64,000 bases of DNA from Arthrobacter sp. N199823 (GCF_002929705.1 NZ_PJIN01000006.1:124001-188000), one strand, 5' to 3'. Numbered from the stretch's first letter, positions 16,980 through 25,883 are shown. The notes: a model not told the origin generated them from the sequence alone. A program made the numbers and translations.

Positions 16980-17081
16980 GATCCTGTACGTAATTCCATT
17001 ACCACCGGGAATGGTCTTATTCTAAATTCAATTCTCTTTTTGTAATTGAATAGTTTCACGCTCTTATGAAAGGACCGCAAA

Positions 17082-17138
17082 ATGTTGACCAACCTTCTTG
17101 ACATCCTCATTGCTCTTCTGCGCTCACTGGGCCTGTAA
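17082..17138 (+). CDS. 18-residue amphipathic helical peptide
   Basis: The frame encodes MLTNLLDILIALLRSLGL. GAAAGGA lies 7 bases before the ATG, and a very strong terminator begins 20 bases after the stop, so this is a self-contained transcription unit. On a helical wheel the polar or small residues Thr3, Asn4, Asp7, Ala11, Arg14 and Ser15 fall within one arc of about 120 degrees and the rest are Leu/Ile, giving a clean amphipathic helix with net charge near zero. This resembles phenol-soluble-modulin-like peptides, type I toxin peptides or short membrane-binding regulators. A leader-peptide attenuator is less likely because the next gene is on the other strand. No family is recognised. Confidence 0.55.
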   Translation: MLTNLLDILIALLRSLGL

Positions 17139-17158
17139 TTTTCGAATTTGATTTACAA

Positions 17159-17215
17159 AGCTGCCGGCGGGATTTGAAAGTATAAACTTTTGAATCCCGC
17201 CGGCAGCTCTTTTTT
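17159..17215 (+). terminator. Very strong intrinsic terminator after the 18-residue peptide gene
   Basis: A 23-base stem pairs 17159-17181 with 17186-17208 around the loop ATAA; only two positions are G-U wobbles. Six Ts follow at 17210-17215. It ends the peptide transcript. Confidence 0.88.
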
Positions 17216-17424
17216 GGCCGTGCTTTTTAGCACCATCCGTGTCCCCGAATTCCTGCGACGCCCTGCGGCCCCGGGCTCGGCCCTTCAGACAACACTGCAC
17301 CCAAAGCCCCTCGCGGCGACAGCTCTGAGGGAAAGGGCCTAGCACTAAGGGATTTCGGCCTGCCGCTTGGCTTGTCGACACAGCGAATTGACCAGCTGGC
17401 CAAGCACTAACCCTCAGTAAGCAC

Positions 17425-17459
17425 AAAACCCCCGCAGCGCCAGGCGCTGCGGGGGTTTT
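17425..17459. terminator. Intrinsic terminator for the universal stress protein gene
   Basis: AAAACCCCCGCAGCGC (17425-17440) and its exact complement (17444-17459) flank the loop CAG. It starts 15 bases past the 3' end of the minus-strand gene and works in either direction through its A/T ends. Confidence 0.85.
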
Positions 17460-17474
17460 GTAAACAGAAAGTGA

Positions 17475-17900
17475 TTAGCCGTCGGTCTTCACGATGTAAA
17501 CATCGCACGGAGCGTTGTGTGAGACAGCGTTGGCAACCGAGCCCAGTACGCGGGCCAAGCCCTGCATGCGGACGTTACCGACAACGATCAGTTCGGCGTC
17601 GAGCTTGGCAGCTTCTTCCAACAGAACGTCGGCGGGCTTGCCCAGAGCAGAGGAGTATTCGGTCTTGACGCCGGAGATCTTCAGCTCTTCGGCAACGCGC
17701 TGCGCAACACGCTCAGCCTCATCTGCCGTGGAGAGGAACCATTCGTCGTTTCCAATGGCAACCTTTTCGGTCTTGTCTTCGCCGAACGCGGTCACAACGC
17801 GCAGGGTGCGGCCGGTAGCCTTGGCCAGCTCCGCAGCAACGCGTGCAGCCTTCATGGACGTTGCGTTGCCGTCGACACCGACAATGATAATTCCAGCCAT
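17475..17900 (-). CDS. Universal stress protein (UspA family)
   Basis: The 141-residue single-domain Usp begins with IIIVGVDGNATSMKAARVAAE and ends with the nucleotide-binding pattern GNVRMQGLARVLGSVANAVS followed by CDVYIVK, matching the G-2x-G-9x-G(S/T) ATP-binding form of the family. Usp proteins accumulate in stress or stationary phase and bind ATP or other ligands. AAGGAAG lies 6 bases before the ATG. It stands alone, with its own terminator at 17425-17459. Confidence 0.9.
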   Translation of the reverse strand: MAGIIIVGVDGNATSMKAARVAAELAKATGRTLRVVTAFGEDKTEKVAIGNDEWFLSTADEAERVAQRVAEELKISGVKTEYSSALGKPADVLLEEAAKLDAELIVVGNVRMQGLARVLGSVANAVSHNAPCDVYIVKTDG

Positions 17901-18013
17901 TTGTTTCTTCCTTATGCTTGCTCCTGAAACACCAGCACCTTGCGCGCTGGCGCCATATCTTGATCCCTACTTTAGCCACAAAACTGCATAAATAGGCCTA
18001 AAAGTGGGCGAAC

Positions 18014-20899
18014 TTACGCCCCTGTTACGGGAACTTTGCCAGAAACGGCGTCTGCCAGCAGCTCCAGAACATGCCGATAGTCCTCCCCAGTAGCCCGGGT
18101 CATCCCCAACTCACACGTCCGGTTACACGATGCGTGGCCGACGGCGCCCATCGCCGCTACCTCCGCCGCCTGTGCCGCCGTGGCCGACTCGGTGAGTTCC
18201 GGGTGCAACATGCCCCGATCTCCGGCGAACCCGCAGCAACCCCAGTTATTGGGCACCTGGACGGCGTCCGCTACGGCCTCCGCCACCTGAACCAGCGCCG
18301 GGTTGAGTCCCATGCGCGCGGAAGAACACGTAGGGTGCAGCGCCAGCGATTCCAGTCGTTCCCACTCCCCACCCAACAACGGCAGCAACTTCTGGGCGGT
18401 AAACGCGACCGCATCTACCACGCGCAGCGGCTTCTGCCCTGGCGCCAGCACTTCACTTTCGATGGTGTGCAGCAACCCCTCCGTGCAGCTCGAGGCGTCG
18501 CAAATGACGTCCAAGGCGCCATCACGGGTGGCAGCCCGCAGCAACTTCAGGGTCTTGGCATGCATGTCCGCCAACCCGGCCGCCATGCCCTTCGAGGACC
18601 ACGGCGTCCCGCAGCACGCTTCCGAAATATCCTCCGGAACCAGCAAGTGAACCCCCGCCGCGGCACACAGCTGTTCGAAACTCGCCTGTACCCCTGCGGA
18701 ACCCTCCCCTGCCGGCCCGAACATGACGTTGACACAGGCGGGGAAATACACCGCCTCCGCTTCCCCGGCAGGCGCGGGCCGCCGTCGTGCCTTGCCTCCG
18801 GCGGGAAGCTCCTTGGAGTGCAGCGGCAGCGTATCCTCGCCCAAGATCTTTCGCCCGAGTCTATTGACTGGCTGGACGACGCCGGATGGCACATTGGCGG
18901 CTACGCCCAGTGCCAGTCCAGCCCCCTGGGTGACGGCGCCCCAGTGCTTGGCTGCCGTGCCCCAGACTGCGCTCTCAACCTTTCCTGCATCCTTGGTACG
19001 CAGATGTTTGACCAGCGTTCCGGTGTTGATGTCCACAGGACAAGCAGTTTGGCACATGCCATCAACGGCGCAGGTGTCCACGCCCGCGTATTCATAATCC
19101 TTGGCCAGGGCATCAGCCAGTTCGGTATTGCCTGCGCGGCGGGCCGTTTCTATGTCCCGCAACGTGACAATACGTTGGCGCGGAGTCAGCGTCAGGTTCT
19201 TACTCGGGCAGACCGGTTCGCAATAACCGCAGGAGACACAGCGGTCCACTTCGGGATCCACCTCGGGCGGCGCAGCCTTTATATGGCGCAAGTGTGCCAG
19301 GGGGTCTTGGTCGAGAATGACACCCGGGTTCAACATGCCGGCAGGGTCGAACAATTCCTTGATTCGGCGCATCACCTGGTATAGCTCATCGCCGTATTGC
19401 CGGCGCACAAACGGCGCCATGACGCGGCCGGTGCCATGTTCGGCCTTGAGTGACCCGCCCTCGCCGAGCACGACGTCCACCATGTCTTCGGTGAAGGCCG
19501 AGTAGCGGCCTAGCTCATCCTCACTGGCGAATTTGTCCGTCAGCATGAAGTGAATGTTTCCATCCTTGGCATGCCCAAAGATGACGGAATTAGCATAACT
19601 GTACTTATTAAAAAGAGTGTTTAATTCCAGGCAGGTGCGGGCTAGGGCGGGGACCGGAACCACCACATCTTCCAGGAGTGCGGTGGTGCCTTGTGGACGG
19701 GCGCCAGCCACCGATGTGTACAGCCCCTTGCGCAGGTGCCATAGCTCGGCGCGAACCTTGGCGTCAGTGCTGAACTCAGCCGGTTCATCAAGTCCCAGCG
19801 ATCCGGCCAACGCCACAGCCTTGATATGTAGATCAACCAGTTCTTCGATGGTCCCACTCTGGTATTCCACCAGCAGCGCAGCGTGTTGATCTACGGCCAG
19901 ATCGCGCACTATCCCGGGAACTTGACTCAGGCCCTGGCCGACCTTCAGCGACAGTGCATCCATCAGCTCAACCGTCGCGGCCCCGCTATCCACCAGTGCG
20001 GGCAGGGCCGTGTTGGCCGCTTCCAGGTTTTTGAACACCAGCAGCCCTGATGTGGCATGGGCCAGACGCGGAACGGTGCGGAAAACAGCCTCGGCCACAA
20101 ACCCCAGCGTTCCTTCACTGCCAATGACCAAGTGCGCCAGGATATCTAGGGGATCATCGAAGTCCAGCAGCGCATTAAGCCCGTAACCCATGGTGTTTTT
20201 CATGGCGAACTGGCGTTCAATAGTGGCGCGTGAGGCAGAGTTGCTGCGTACTCTTTCGGCAAGCTCACCCAGCCCCTTGAAGAGCTGTGGTTCCAAATTC
20301 CGCAGGCGGGCCGAAGCATCCGGCGCCCCGGTGTCGATGACAGTACCGCTGGGCAACACCAGCGTCAACGATTCAAGAGTTCGGTAGGCGTTGTCAGTGG
20401 TTCCGCAGGCCATGCCCGAGGAGTTATTGGCCACCACACCACCAATGGTGCAGGCGGCCTCACTGGCCGGATCCGGGCCGAACTTGCGGCCGAATCGAAC
20501 CAGCCGAGCATTGAGCTCCCGTACTGTCACTCCCGGCTGAACACGAACCCGGGCGCCGCCGTCGAACACGTCAATGGCACGGAAATTCTTGCGCACATCG
20601 ACCAAAAGGCCGCCACTGACGGCCTGTCCGCTGAGGCTGGTACCCCCGGATCGCAGAGTGAGTGGCAGTCCGCGGGCAGCGCTGACGCGCATCAAGTTGG
20701 CCACTTCACCAGCATTGCTTGGGACCGCGACAGCTTGCGGGATCAGCAGGAAGTGGGATGCGTCGTGCGCATTGGCGTGGCGATCAAGCGCGCCGGTCTT
20801 GGTCTGAGTTGGGCTGGCCATGGCTGCGCCCACCTCTTGCAGCAACGCTCCACCCAAAACCGTTGCATCCCCTGCAACTTCGCCTGTTTGCGCCGCCAT
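18014..20899 (-). CDS. FAD and Fe-S fusion oxidoreductase (GlcD-GlcF-like, D-2-hydroxyacid dehydrogenase)
   Basis: This 961-residue protein joins two modules. The N-terminal half is a FAD_binding_4/FAD-oxidase_C flavoprotein with RSGGTSLSGQAVSGG and GSEGTLGFVAEA. The C-terminal half is an iron-sulfur module with two 4Fe-4S motifs, CVSCGYCEPVCP and CAVDGMCQTACP, and two cysteine-rich CCG boxes (CCGTPWSSKG and GCCGFAGDRG). Such fusions oxidise D-lactate, glycolate or D-2-hydroxyglutarate and pass electrons to the respiratory chain. The start at 20899 is preferred to 21037 because GGGG lies 6 bases upstream and the extra 46 residues look non-coding. A weak LldR/FadR-like dyad, TTTGGTAC...CAAA (about 20908-20922), overlaps the leader. 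Confidence 0.85.
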   Translation of the reverse strand: MAAQTGEVAGDATVLGGALLQEVGAAMASPTQTKTGALDRHANAHDASHFLLIPQAVAVPSNAGEVANLMRVSAARGLPLTLRSGGTSLSGQAVSGGLLVDVRKNFRAIDVFDGGARVRVQPGVTVRELNARLVRFGRKFGPDPASEAACTIGGVVANNSSGMACGTTDNAYRTLESLTLVLPSGTVIDTGAPDASARLRNLEPQLFKGLGELAERVRSNSASRATIERQFAMKNTMGYGLNALLDFDDPLDILAHLVIGSEGTLGFVAEAVFRTVPRLAHATSGLLVFKNLEAANTALPALVDSGAATVELMDALSLKVGQGLSQVPGIVRDLAVDQHAALLVEYQSGTIEELVDLHIKAVALAGSLGLDEPAEFSTDAKVRAELWHLRKGLYTSVAGARPQGTTALLEDVVVPVPALARTCLELNTLFNKYSYANSVIFGHAKDGNIHFMLTDKFASEDELGRYSAFTEDMVDVVLGEGGSLKAEHGTGRVMAPFVRRQYGDELYQVMRRIKELFDPAGMLNPGVILDQDPLAHLRHIKAAPPEVDPEVDRCVSCGYCEPVCPSKNLTLTPRQRIVTLRDIETARRAGNTELADALAKDYEYAGVDTCAVDGMCQTACPVDINTGTLVKHLRTKDAGKVESAVWGTAAKHWGAVTQGAGLALGVAANVPSGVVQPVNRLGRKILGEDTLPLHSKELPAGGKARRRPAPAGEAEAVYFPACVNVMFGPAGEGSAGVQASFEQLCAAAGVHLLVPEDISEACCGTPWSSKGMAAGLADMHAKTLKLLRAATRDGALDVICDASSCTEGLLHTIESEVLAPGQKPLRVVDAVAFTAQKLLPLLGGEWERLESLALHPTCSSARMGLNPALVQVAEAVADAVQVPNNWGCCGFAGDRGMLHPELTESATAAQAAEVAAMGAVGHASCNRTCELGMTRATGEDYRHVLELLADAVSGKVPVTGA

Positions 20900-21126
20900 C
20901 TTTGCCCCTTTGTCAGTACCAAAATTCGCCGCACTCGAAATCGTCACCCTCGATGACGGCATGCCTGGCGCCACCGCTGCACATATGTCCGGTGCACGCC
21001 CACGCATCCCCCGAGTATTCCATTGTGTGAGGGTCAAATACGAGCTGCGTCCCCGTCCAACTAATCGGGGCTCCTCATTGGTGCCACCAACCGGGGCGGG
21101 GCGTGCCTCACGGCGGCACGCGGGGG
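20900..21126. other. Leader region of the FAD/Fe-S fusion gene
   Basis: This stretch holds the likely promoter of the minus-strand fusion gene; TTTGAC and GAATACT on the minus strand near 21020-21040 are weak candidates. No other gene is supported. It runs into a G-tract and then the 60-bp tandem repeat. Confidence 0.35.
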
Positions 21127-21300
21127 GGGTTCGAGGAGGTTCGGTGAAGCTCGAGGGTTAGCGGAAGAACACAGAGAAACGCGGAGGTTCGCGGAGGAGT
21201 TCAGTGAAACTCGAGGGTTAGCGGAAGAACACAGAGAAACGCGGAGGTTCGCGGAGGAGTTCAGTGAAACTCGAGGGTTAGCGGAAGCGCACCGCGGAAA
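21127..21300. repeat. 60-bp tandem repeat, about 2.8 copies
   Basis: Units aligned at 21121, 21181 and 21241 share up to 46 of 60 positions in a row; only the first 20 bases of copy 1 and the last 14 of copy 3 diverge. Each unit also shows a weaker 10-base period (variants of GCGGAGGTTC), close to one turn of DNA. A frame on the minus strand stays open through it because 60 is a multiple of three, but there is no sign that it is translated. Confidence 0.85.
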
Positions 21301-21399
21301 TCGTGGTGGGCTTGAACCATGGCTTTTCGTGGCCAGGATGGTGCTCCTGTTTCCAGTGTCCATCCAGCTCTCTTACTAGCTTTCTAGTTTTCCAGCTCT

Positions 21400-22044
21400 T
21401 TAGTTGCCGTCCCAGTCATCGTCTCCGGACCATCGCACCTCCAGGATCAAGTCGCACTCATCACGGACCGCGTCTCCATCTGAAGTGATCGCCGTGGCTG
21501 CCAGTGAACTGATGATGGGCCCGCCGCTCAACACATCTGCGGCAGTGACCTGGTAACGGCATATCCAACCCCGGTGAGTTCCCGGCAACATAGTCCCAAT
21601 GCTCAGCTCTTCTTCGCAGGGAAAGCTGGAGTAAGCCAGCTCAGTCATGTCAGCGTTGCTGAACTGACGGGGCACCAACCGGACATCCTGAAGAACTTCT
21701 AGCCCAACATTGAGGATGTAAATCGACGCAATGATCTGTTCACCCTGTGATGCCGACGCTGTGGAGCAGCAAGTCAGCAGCTTCAGTCCATGTCCATCGC
21801 CTCTGCCCGGAACCACCAGTGAGCCGTCTGGCATCTGTGCCGGCCTGCGAGGCGTCGACCTCGGACGGGCCGGCATCGGTGCCGACCTAGCGGGCATCGG
21901 CGCCGATGTGGCGAGCAAGAGCCCCGGGAAGCGCTCCGGGAAGTCTGCTCGCCCGGACGCCTTCTGTGCTGTCCACCCCTTTTTCGGCGCGAAGTCGAGG
22001 GAAGCTTTACATCGACTGTGTCCAAAAATCTTTCCGTCCTCCAT
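21400..22044 (-). CDS. Hypothetical protein with an all-beta-like C-terminal half
   Basis: The 214-residue frame starts at an ATG with GGAG 9 bases upstream (GGAGTGAGGCT). The first 75 residues are basic and Pro/Ala/Arg-rich with an APMPAR doublet. Residues about 82-214 alternate hydrophobic strands (IIASIYILNVGLEVLQDVRL, IGTMLPGTHRGWICRYQV, DLILEVRW) and end in the acidic tail SGDDDWDGN, suggesting a beta-sandwich. No family is recognised and no signal peptide is clear. It lies between the tandem repeat and the thioesterase gene. The low-complexity N-terminus could be an over-long start call. Confidence 0.5.
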   Translation of the reverse strand: MEDGKIFGHSRCKASLDFAPKKGWTAQKASGRADFPERFPGLLLATSAPMPARSAPMPARPRSTPRRPAQMPDGSLVVPGRGDGHGLKLLTCCSTASASQGEQIIASIYILNVGLEVLQDVRLVPRQFSNADMTELAYSSFPCEEELSIGTMLPGTHRGWICRYQVTAADVLSGGPIISSLAATAITSDGDAVRDECDLILEVRWSGDDDWDGN

Positions 22045-22241
22045 AGCCTCACTCCACTAGAGAAATAACAGTTCACTAGTAGAGCGAGCTCGAGCCGGTA
22101 CTCATGACGCGAAGCATCGCACGGAAATTTTCTATGCCGAATTCACAGCGCCAGCTCTGGCGGCTTCCTCGCATCGAAATCTGACACTTGAGGAACTATC
22201 ACGTGAGGAAACGTGCACCAGCACCTTAGGGATTGAAGTTC

Positions 22242-22736
22242 CTAGGATTTGAAGTTCTTAGGCCCCTGTAGCGGTTCAAGTTGAGACTTTTTGGTATCTG
22301 CCAATCGCACCAAGGTGCCGCTCGGCTCATGGAAGAACGCCAGAACCGTTTCGGCTATGACGCACTTGGTCTGCGTGACCGGATCAAAAATGGCATAGGC
22401 AATCGTGAAGCTGGCACCCTTGATTGCGCTGACCCACACCTGAACCACCGCGGCAATATTGCGGTAATTCAGGGGCGCCAAGTATTTGACTCGGTGTTCC
22501 ACCACGAGCGCCTGTGTGTTCTGAGGAAGGTCAGAAAATATTGGTTGAGCCACCTCGACTCCGGGGAGCCCGGTACCAGCGGGCGGGCCAAACGCGTGAA
22601 CGCGCGCCTCCTCCAAAATTCGCAGCACTTCCACATTGTTGATGTGGCCGTAGGCATCCATATCTCCCCAACGCATGGGAACATGCAGCGTCAGCCGCCG
22701 TCCGGCGTCGTGGTTCATCTCAAAATCCGTCACCAT
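22242..22736 (-). CDS. Acyl-CoA thioesterase, 4HBT hotdog family
   Basis: The 164-residue protein has the hotdog pattern of 4-hydroxybenzoyl-CoA thioesterase-like enzymes: VPMRWGDMDAYGHINNVEVLRILEEAR-type N-terminal strand and helix with the catalytic Asp in the DMDAYGHINN segment, then VEHRVKYLAPLNYR. These enzymes hydrolyse acyl-CoAs in the cytoplasm. The ATG at 22736 is preferred to the GTG at 22745 because AGGAAGG lies 8 bases before it. It stands alone; the substrate chain length is unknown. Confidence 0.88.
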   Translation of the reverse strand: MVTDFEMNHDAGRRLTLHVPMRWGDMDAYGHINNVEVLRILEEARVHAFGPPAGTGLPGVEVAQPIFSDLPQNTQALVVEHRVKYLAPLNYRNIAAVVQVWVSAIKGASFTIAYAIFDPVTQTKCVIAETVLAFFHEPSGTLVRLADTKKSQLEPLQGPKNFKS

Positions 22737-22869
22737 TTGTGCCACCTTCCTGGTTTTGGCCTTGCGTCACGATCTTGGATGCGTCGGCGGCCCTGTTCAG
22801 ATAATAGTGGGGAATCTGGCGGCCGGACATTCGCGGCAAACAGTCAGAGTGGTTCGGTAACATGTGGCC

Positions 22870-23328
22870 ATGCGCGCTATCCCCTCAACCCGCCGCCGCG
22901 TGGAACTGGTCCTCGTTCCACTGGTGGCCGCCTTTTGCATGGCCTTCATCATTGGTGCCATCATCATTGATCGCGACGCCGGCCTGTGCCCCACACCGAC
23001 GTGGAAAAATCAGCTCACACTCTCCCTTACCGGCGATGTAGACGCCACCGCCGTTACCGCGTGTTCAGGGACGGACTGCGTGCCTTTGCCGCCCACCTTT
23101 GCCAAAAACGCTACCGAGAGCCCCAGCGTATTGACCCCCCAAAAGGATGGAACCTGGCTCTTCGATGTAGCAGGGACTCCGCCCAAATCCGTCAGCTTCC
23201 GGGTCTACGATCAAAGTTGGAAAGTTGTGGCAGCCCAATCAGCTGCTCTGAACTGGACGCGAGTCTCGGGCAATGAACGCTGCGGCGGACACATGGCACC
23301 CATCGGTGTAGTACTTCACGTTCCTTAG
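22870..23328 (+). CDS. Small membrane-anchored protein of unknown function
   Basis: The 152-residue protein has a basic N-terminus (MRAIPSTRRRVE), one hydrophobic helix (about residues 12-34) and an extracytoplasmic part with several Cys residues (CPTPTWKN, ACSGTDCVPLPP, ERCGGHM) and strand-rich segments such as GTWLFDVAGTPPKSVSFRVYD. That predicts a single-pass protein with an outside beta domain, perhaps with disulfides. The ATG at 22870 is chosen because TAACAT ends 6 bases before it, consistent with a leaderless mRNA; no RBS exists for the GTG at 22864. No family is recognised. Confidence 0.65.
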   Translation: MRAIPSTRRRVELVLVPLVAAFCMAFIIGAIIIDRDAGLCPTPTWKNQLTLSLTGDVDATAVTACSGTDCVPLPPTFAKNATESPSVLTPQKDGTWLFDVAGTPPKSVSFRVYDQSWKVVAAQSAALNWTRVSGNERCGGHMAPIGVVLHVP

Positions 23329-23398
23329 GGCGTTTCCTGAGGCACCTACTTGGAAGGCCTTTCCTTGGGTGACGACCGGCAAGGCCGTTCCTTGGCGC

Positions 23399-23899
23399 CT
23401 ACCGGTTCAGGAAGTAGATCAGCACGCCGGCGACCCACGTTCCTGCTGCGAGCGAAGCGAACCCGAACTCCGCCAGTATTCCCAGACCGGTGGCCTTAAG
23501 GGCAGCGACAGACGACGACACAGCGGGCTTGAACTCCCTCTGGCGGGCATATTCCGAGAGGAACAGGCCCACGGCGAACCCCAGCAAGAGTCCTACCACC
23601 GGGACTACGAAGAAGCCCACCACTCCGAGAAGTAGCCCTATGACTACTGATCGGCCTGGGATGGACCGTTCTTTCATGGCTTTGCCCGTCAGTACGGCAC
23701 TGGATGCCATCCCCGAGGCCACGAACACCACACCAATGCCGAAGATGATCCAGCCCAGAGGTCCGCCAACCACAATTGCCCATACCAGAAGGCTCGCAGC
23801 AATCAACAGACTCCCGGGCAAAACCGGCACAATCACTCCCACTGCACCTACGGCAATGGCCAGTCCGCAAACGATGGTCCAAACGATCTGTGCATCCAT
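23399..23899 (-). CDS. DUF456 family membrane protein
   Basis: The 166-residue protein is very hydrophobic, with about four to five helices and two glycine-rich repeats. The N-terminal VGAVGVIVPVLPGSLLI and central GLLLGVVGFFVVPVVGLLLG segments, with a charged FLSEYARQREF before the last helix, match the DUF456 family. Its role is unknown; the glycine-zipper-like repeats suggest membrane oligomers. It converges with the small membrane protein at 22870 across 70 bases. Confidence 0.82.
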   Translation of the reverse strand: MDAQIVWTIVCGLAIAVGAVGVIVPVLPGSLLIAASLLVWAIVVGGPLGWIIFGIGVVFVASGMASSAVLTGKAMKERSIPGRSVVIGLLLGVVGFFVVPVVGLLLGFAVGLFLSEYARQREFKPAVSSSVAALKATGLGILAEFGFASLAAGTWVAGVLIYFLNR

Positions 23900-23999
23900 G
23901 CGGCAATTCTGCCATCATCTGATTCCGAAGAGAACACTTCTTAGAATGTTTTTGCGAGTACCTATATCATATTCATAACGGCGAGCGTATTATGGAGGT

Positions 24000-25883
24000 A
24001 TGAGTAATCCGGAGATTGTCCCCGGAGACCGGGGCGACGAAGCCACGCAGGATGTGGTCGTACTCCTTAGCGCTATTACTCTTCCTTCCATTGAACCCTT
24101 TGGTACTGACAATCTCCTTCTTGCGGACCTGCCCGACTATGTCCCGGCAACCATGCCGGAACCCCAGCCTCAATCAAGGCTGGGATTGGCCCGGGAGAAC
24201 TACGATTCAACCGTTAGTGCCTTGGTGGCCCTCAAACGCCTCGAGGATCGTGTTTCTGCTTGTAAGGCGGCCTTGGTGGCTCGGCTTATGGGAGCAGCCA
24301 CCGTTGAGGCTCAGTCGACGTCGCTGGATGCGTGGCAGGCCGGAATCTACGAGTCCAGCGCCCATAGTGAACTCGCGTTGGCCCTACAGATCCCCGAACG
24401 CACCGCCGCAACGTTGGCGCATCATTCCGCCGAACTTGTCAACAACCACCAAGCAGCGTTCCAGCAATTACAAGCGGGCACCATTTCCATCCGCCACGCA
24501 TGGACCATCGTGGACGAAGTGGAAACGTTAATAGAAACGCCCGGCATCACCGCCGCTCAAACTGCAGCATTTGAACAACGTCTATTGCGACTGGCGCCCG
24601 GAACCACGGCCAACAGTTTTGCACCCAAGGCTCGGAGAGCTAGGGAGGCTACGCATCCAGAGACAATCTGCACTCGCACCAAGGCTGCCCAAGCCCAGCG
24701 CGCAATGACGCTAGGCCCGGGCAAGGACGGAATGTCGTGGCTGACCCTCCATGTGCCATCGATCGCTGCCGAGGGGATTTGGGTCAAATGCACCAGGACT
24801 GCCCGTACCATCAAGAATCGGCCCAAAAATGGCGGAGATCCTGATGCGCCGATTGAAAACCGGACGCTGACGCAGCTACGGGTGGATGTCGCCGCGGCTC
24901 TTCTGCTGGGGCAGCAACCACTGCCCGGGTTCACTTCGGACGGAGCCACATCTTCCGCCGATTGGCGAGGAAACGGCTCCGGCTACGCTCAGGGCCGGGT
25001 GGATGGGATTGCCGAGAACACAACTCAGGATTACCTGGACCAGCTCGAAGCACTCCAGTCCAACAAGCTCATTGCCGAGCCGCCGCTTCCGGAGGCTACC
25101 GTTCTGGTCACGGTCCCTTTGCTAGGAATGCTGGATATCACCAAAGAACCTGCGGAACTGGTGGGGTCCAGTACCTGCTCGGGGCCGGTCCCTCTAGACA
25201 TCGCCCGAAAGCTCATGCTCAAGACTGGTAGCTTTCTGCGAGTTCTCACCGATCCAGTCACCGGAGAACCTTTGGGTTTGCATCCGGAGAAGTACCAACT
25301 GCGGGATTCGGACAGGGCAGTATTGCGGGCCCTGACCGGCAGCTGTTATTTCCCGTGTTGCCCCAACCCGGTAATGGATACCGAAACAGATCACCTCAAG
25401 TCCTACGGCGCCGGCGGACAAACCATCTTGGAGAACCTGCGTCCGGCGTGTAAACGCCACCACGCTCTCCGGCATTTCAAGGACGACAAGGATCGGCACG
25501 GAATCTATCGCAGCATTCTGGAACCCGATCGGCACAATATACGCCTACGGGGCTGGACTCCCAACCTAGATAACGAAGGGTCAGTCATTTGGACCTCACC
25601 CTCAGGCGCAAAACATCGCGCTCCCGGCAACGATCCCCATCCACCGAGCTATCCAACGTGGCTCGAGAAGCGCCTAGCTGACCCCACAGATCCGCCCCCG
25701 TCAGAACCAGCGCCAGTCCCAGCACCAAAGTCAGCACCAGACTCAAAGTCAGGGTCACGAGCCACGTCAGACTGGAGCCCCGGGCCCAACCCAGTCGCCG
25801 GGAGACACAGGGCGGTAGCGGGAAAACCACAAAGCTTCTTTGAACAGCTGATCGTCAGTTACATCAAGAACCACCGCTGCTGA
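24000..25883 (+). CDS. DUF222 and HNH endonuclease domain protein
   Basis: The 627-residue protein has the DUF222 helical region (about residues 60-240: VSALVALKRLEDRVSACKAAL, LALQIPERTAATLAHHSAEL, GTISIRHAWTIVDEV) and a C-terminal HNH nuclease motif: CCPNPVMDTETDHL, then NLRPACKRHHALRH. The tail is Pro/Ser-rich. This is the 13E12-like family found in many copies in actinobacteria, with proposed but unproven mobile-element links. The start appears leaderless: TATTAT ends 6 bases before the ATG, and the GGAGGT between them is too close to serve as an RBS. Confidence 0.9.
   Translation: MSNPEIVPGDRGDEATQDVVVLLSAITLPSIEPFGTDNLLLADLPDYVPATMPEPQPQSRLGLARENYDSTVSALVALKRLEDRVSACKAALVARLMGAATVEAQSTSLDAWQAGIYESSAHSELALALQIPERTAATLAHHSAELVNNHQAAFQQLQAGTISIRHAWTIVDEVETLIETPGITAAQTAAFEQRLLRLAPGTTANSFAPKARRAREATHPETICTRTKAAQAQRAMTLGPGKDGMSWLTLHVPSIAAEGIWVKCTRTARTIKNRPKNGGDPDAPIENRTLTQLRVDVAAALLLGQQPLPGFTSDGATSSADWRGNGSGYAQGRVDGIAENTTQDYLDQLEALQSNKLIAEPPLPEATVLVTVPLLGMLDITKEPAELVGSSTCSGPVPLDIARKLMLKTGSFLRVLTDPVTGEPLGLHPEKYQLRDSDRAVLRALTGSCYFPCCPNPVMDTETDHLKSYGAGGQTILENLRPACKRHHALRHFKDDKDRHGIYRSILEPDRHNIRLRGWTPNLDNEGSVIWTSPSGAKHRAPGNDPHPPSYPTWLEKRLADPTDPPPSEPAPVPAPKSAPDSKSGSRATSDWSPGPNPVAGRHRAVAGKPQSFFEQLIVSYIKNHRC

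Noticed and set aside
21127-21300. Possible CRISPR array
   Set aside because: The repeated units are directly joined with no unique spacers, and no cas genes are near.
21061-21363. 100-codon minus-strand frame with repeated 20-residue units
   Set aside because: It is open only because the DNA repeat is a multiple of three; no RBS and no protein-like composition outside the repeat.
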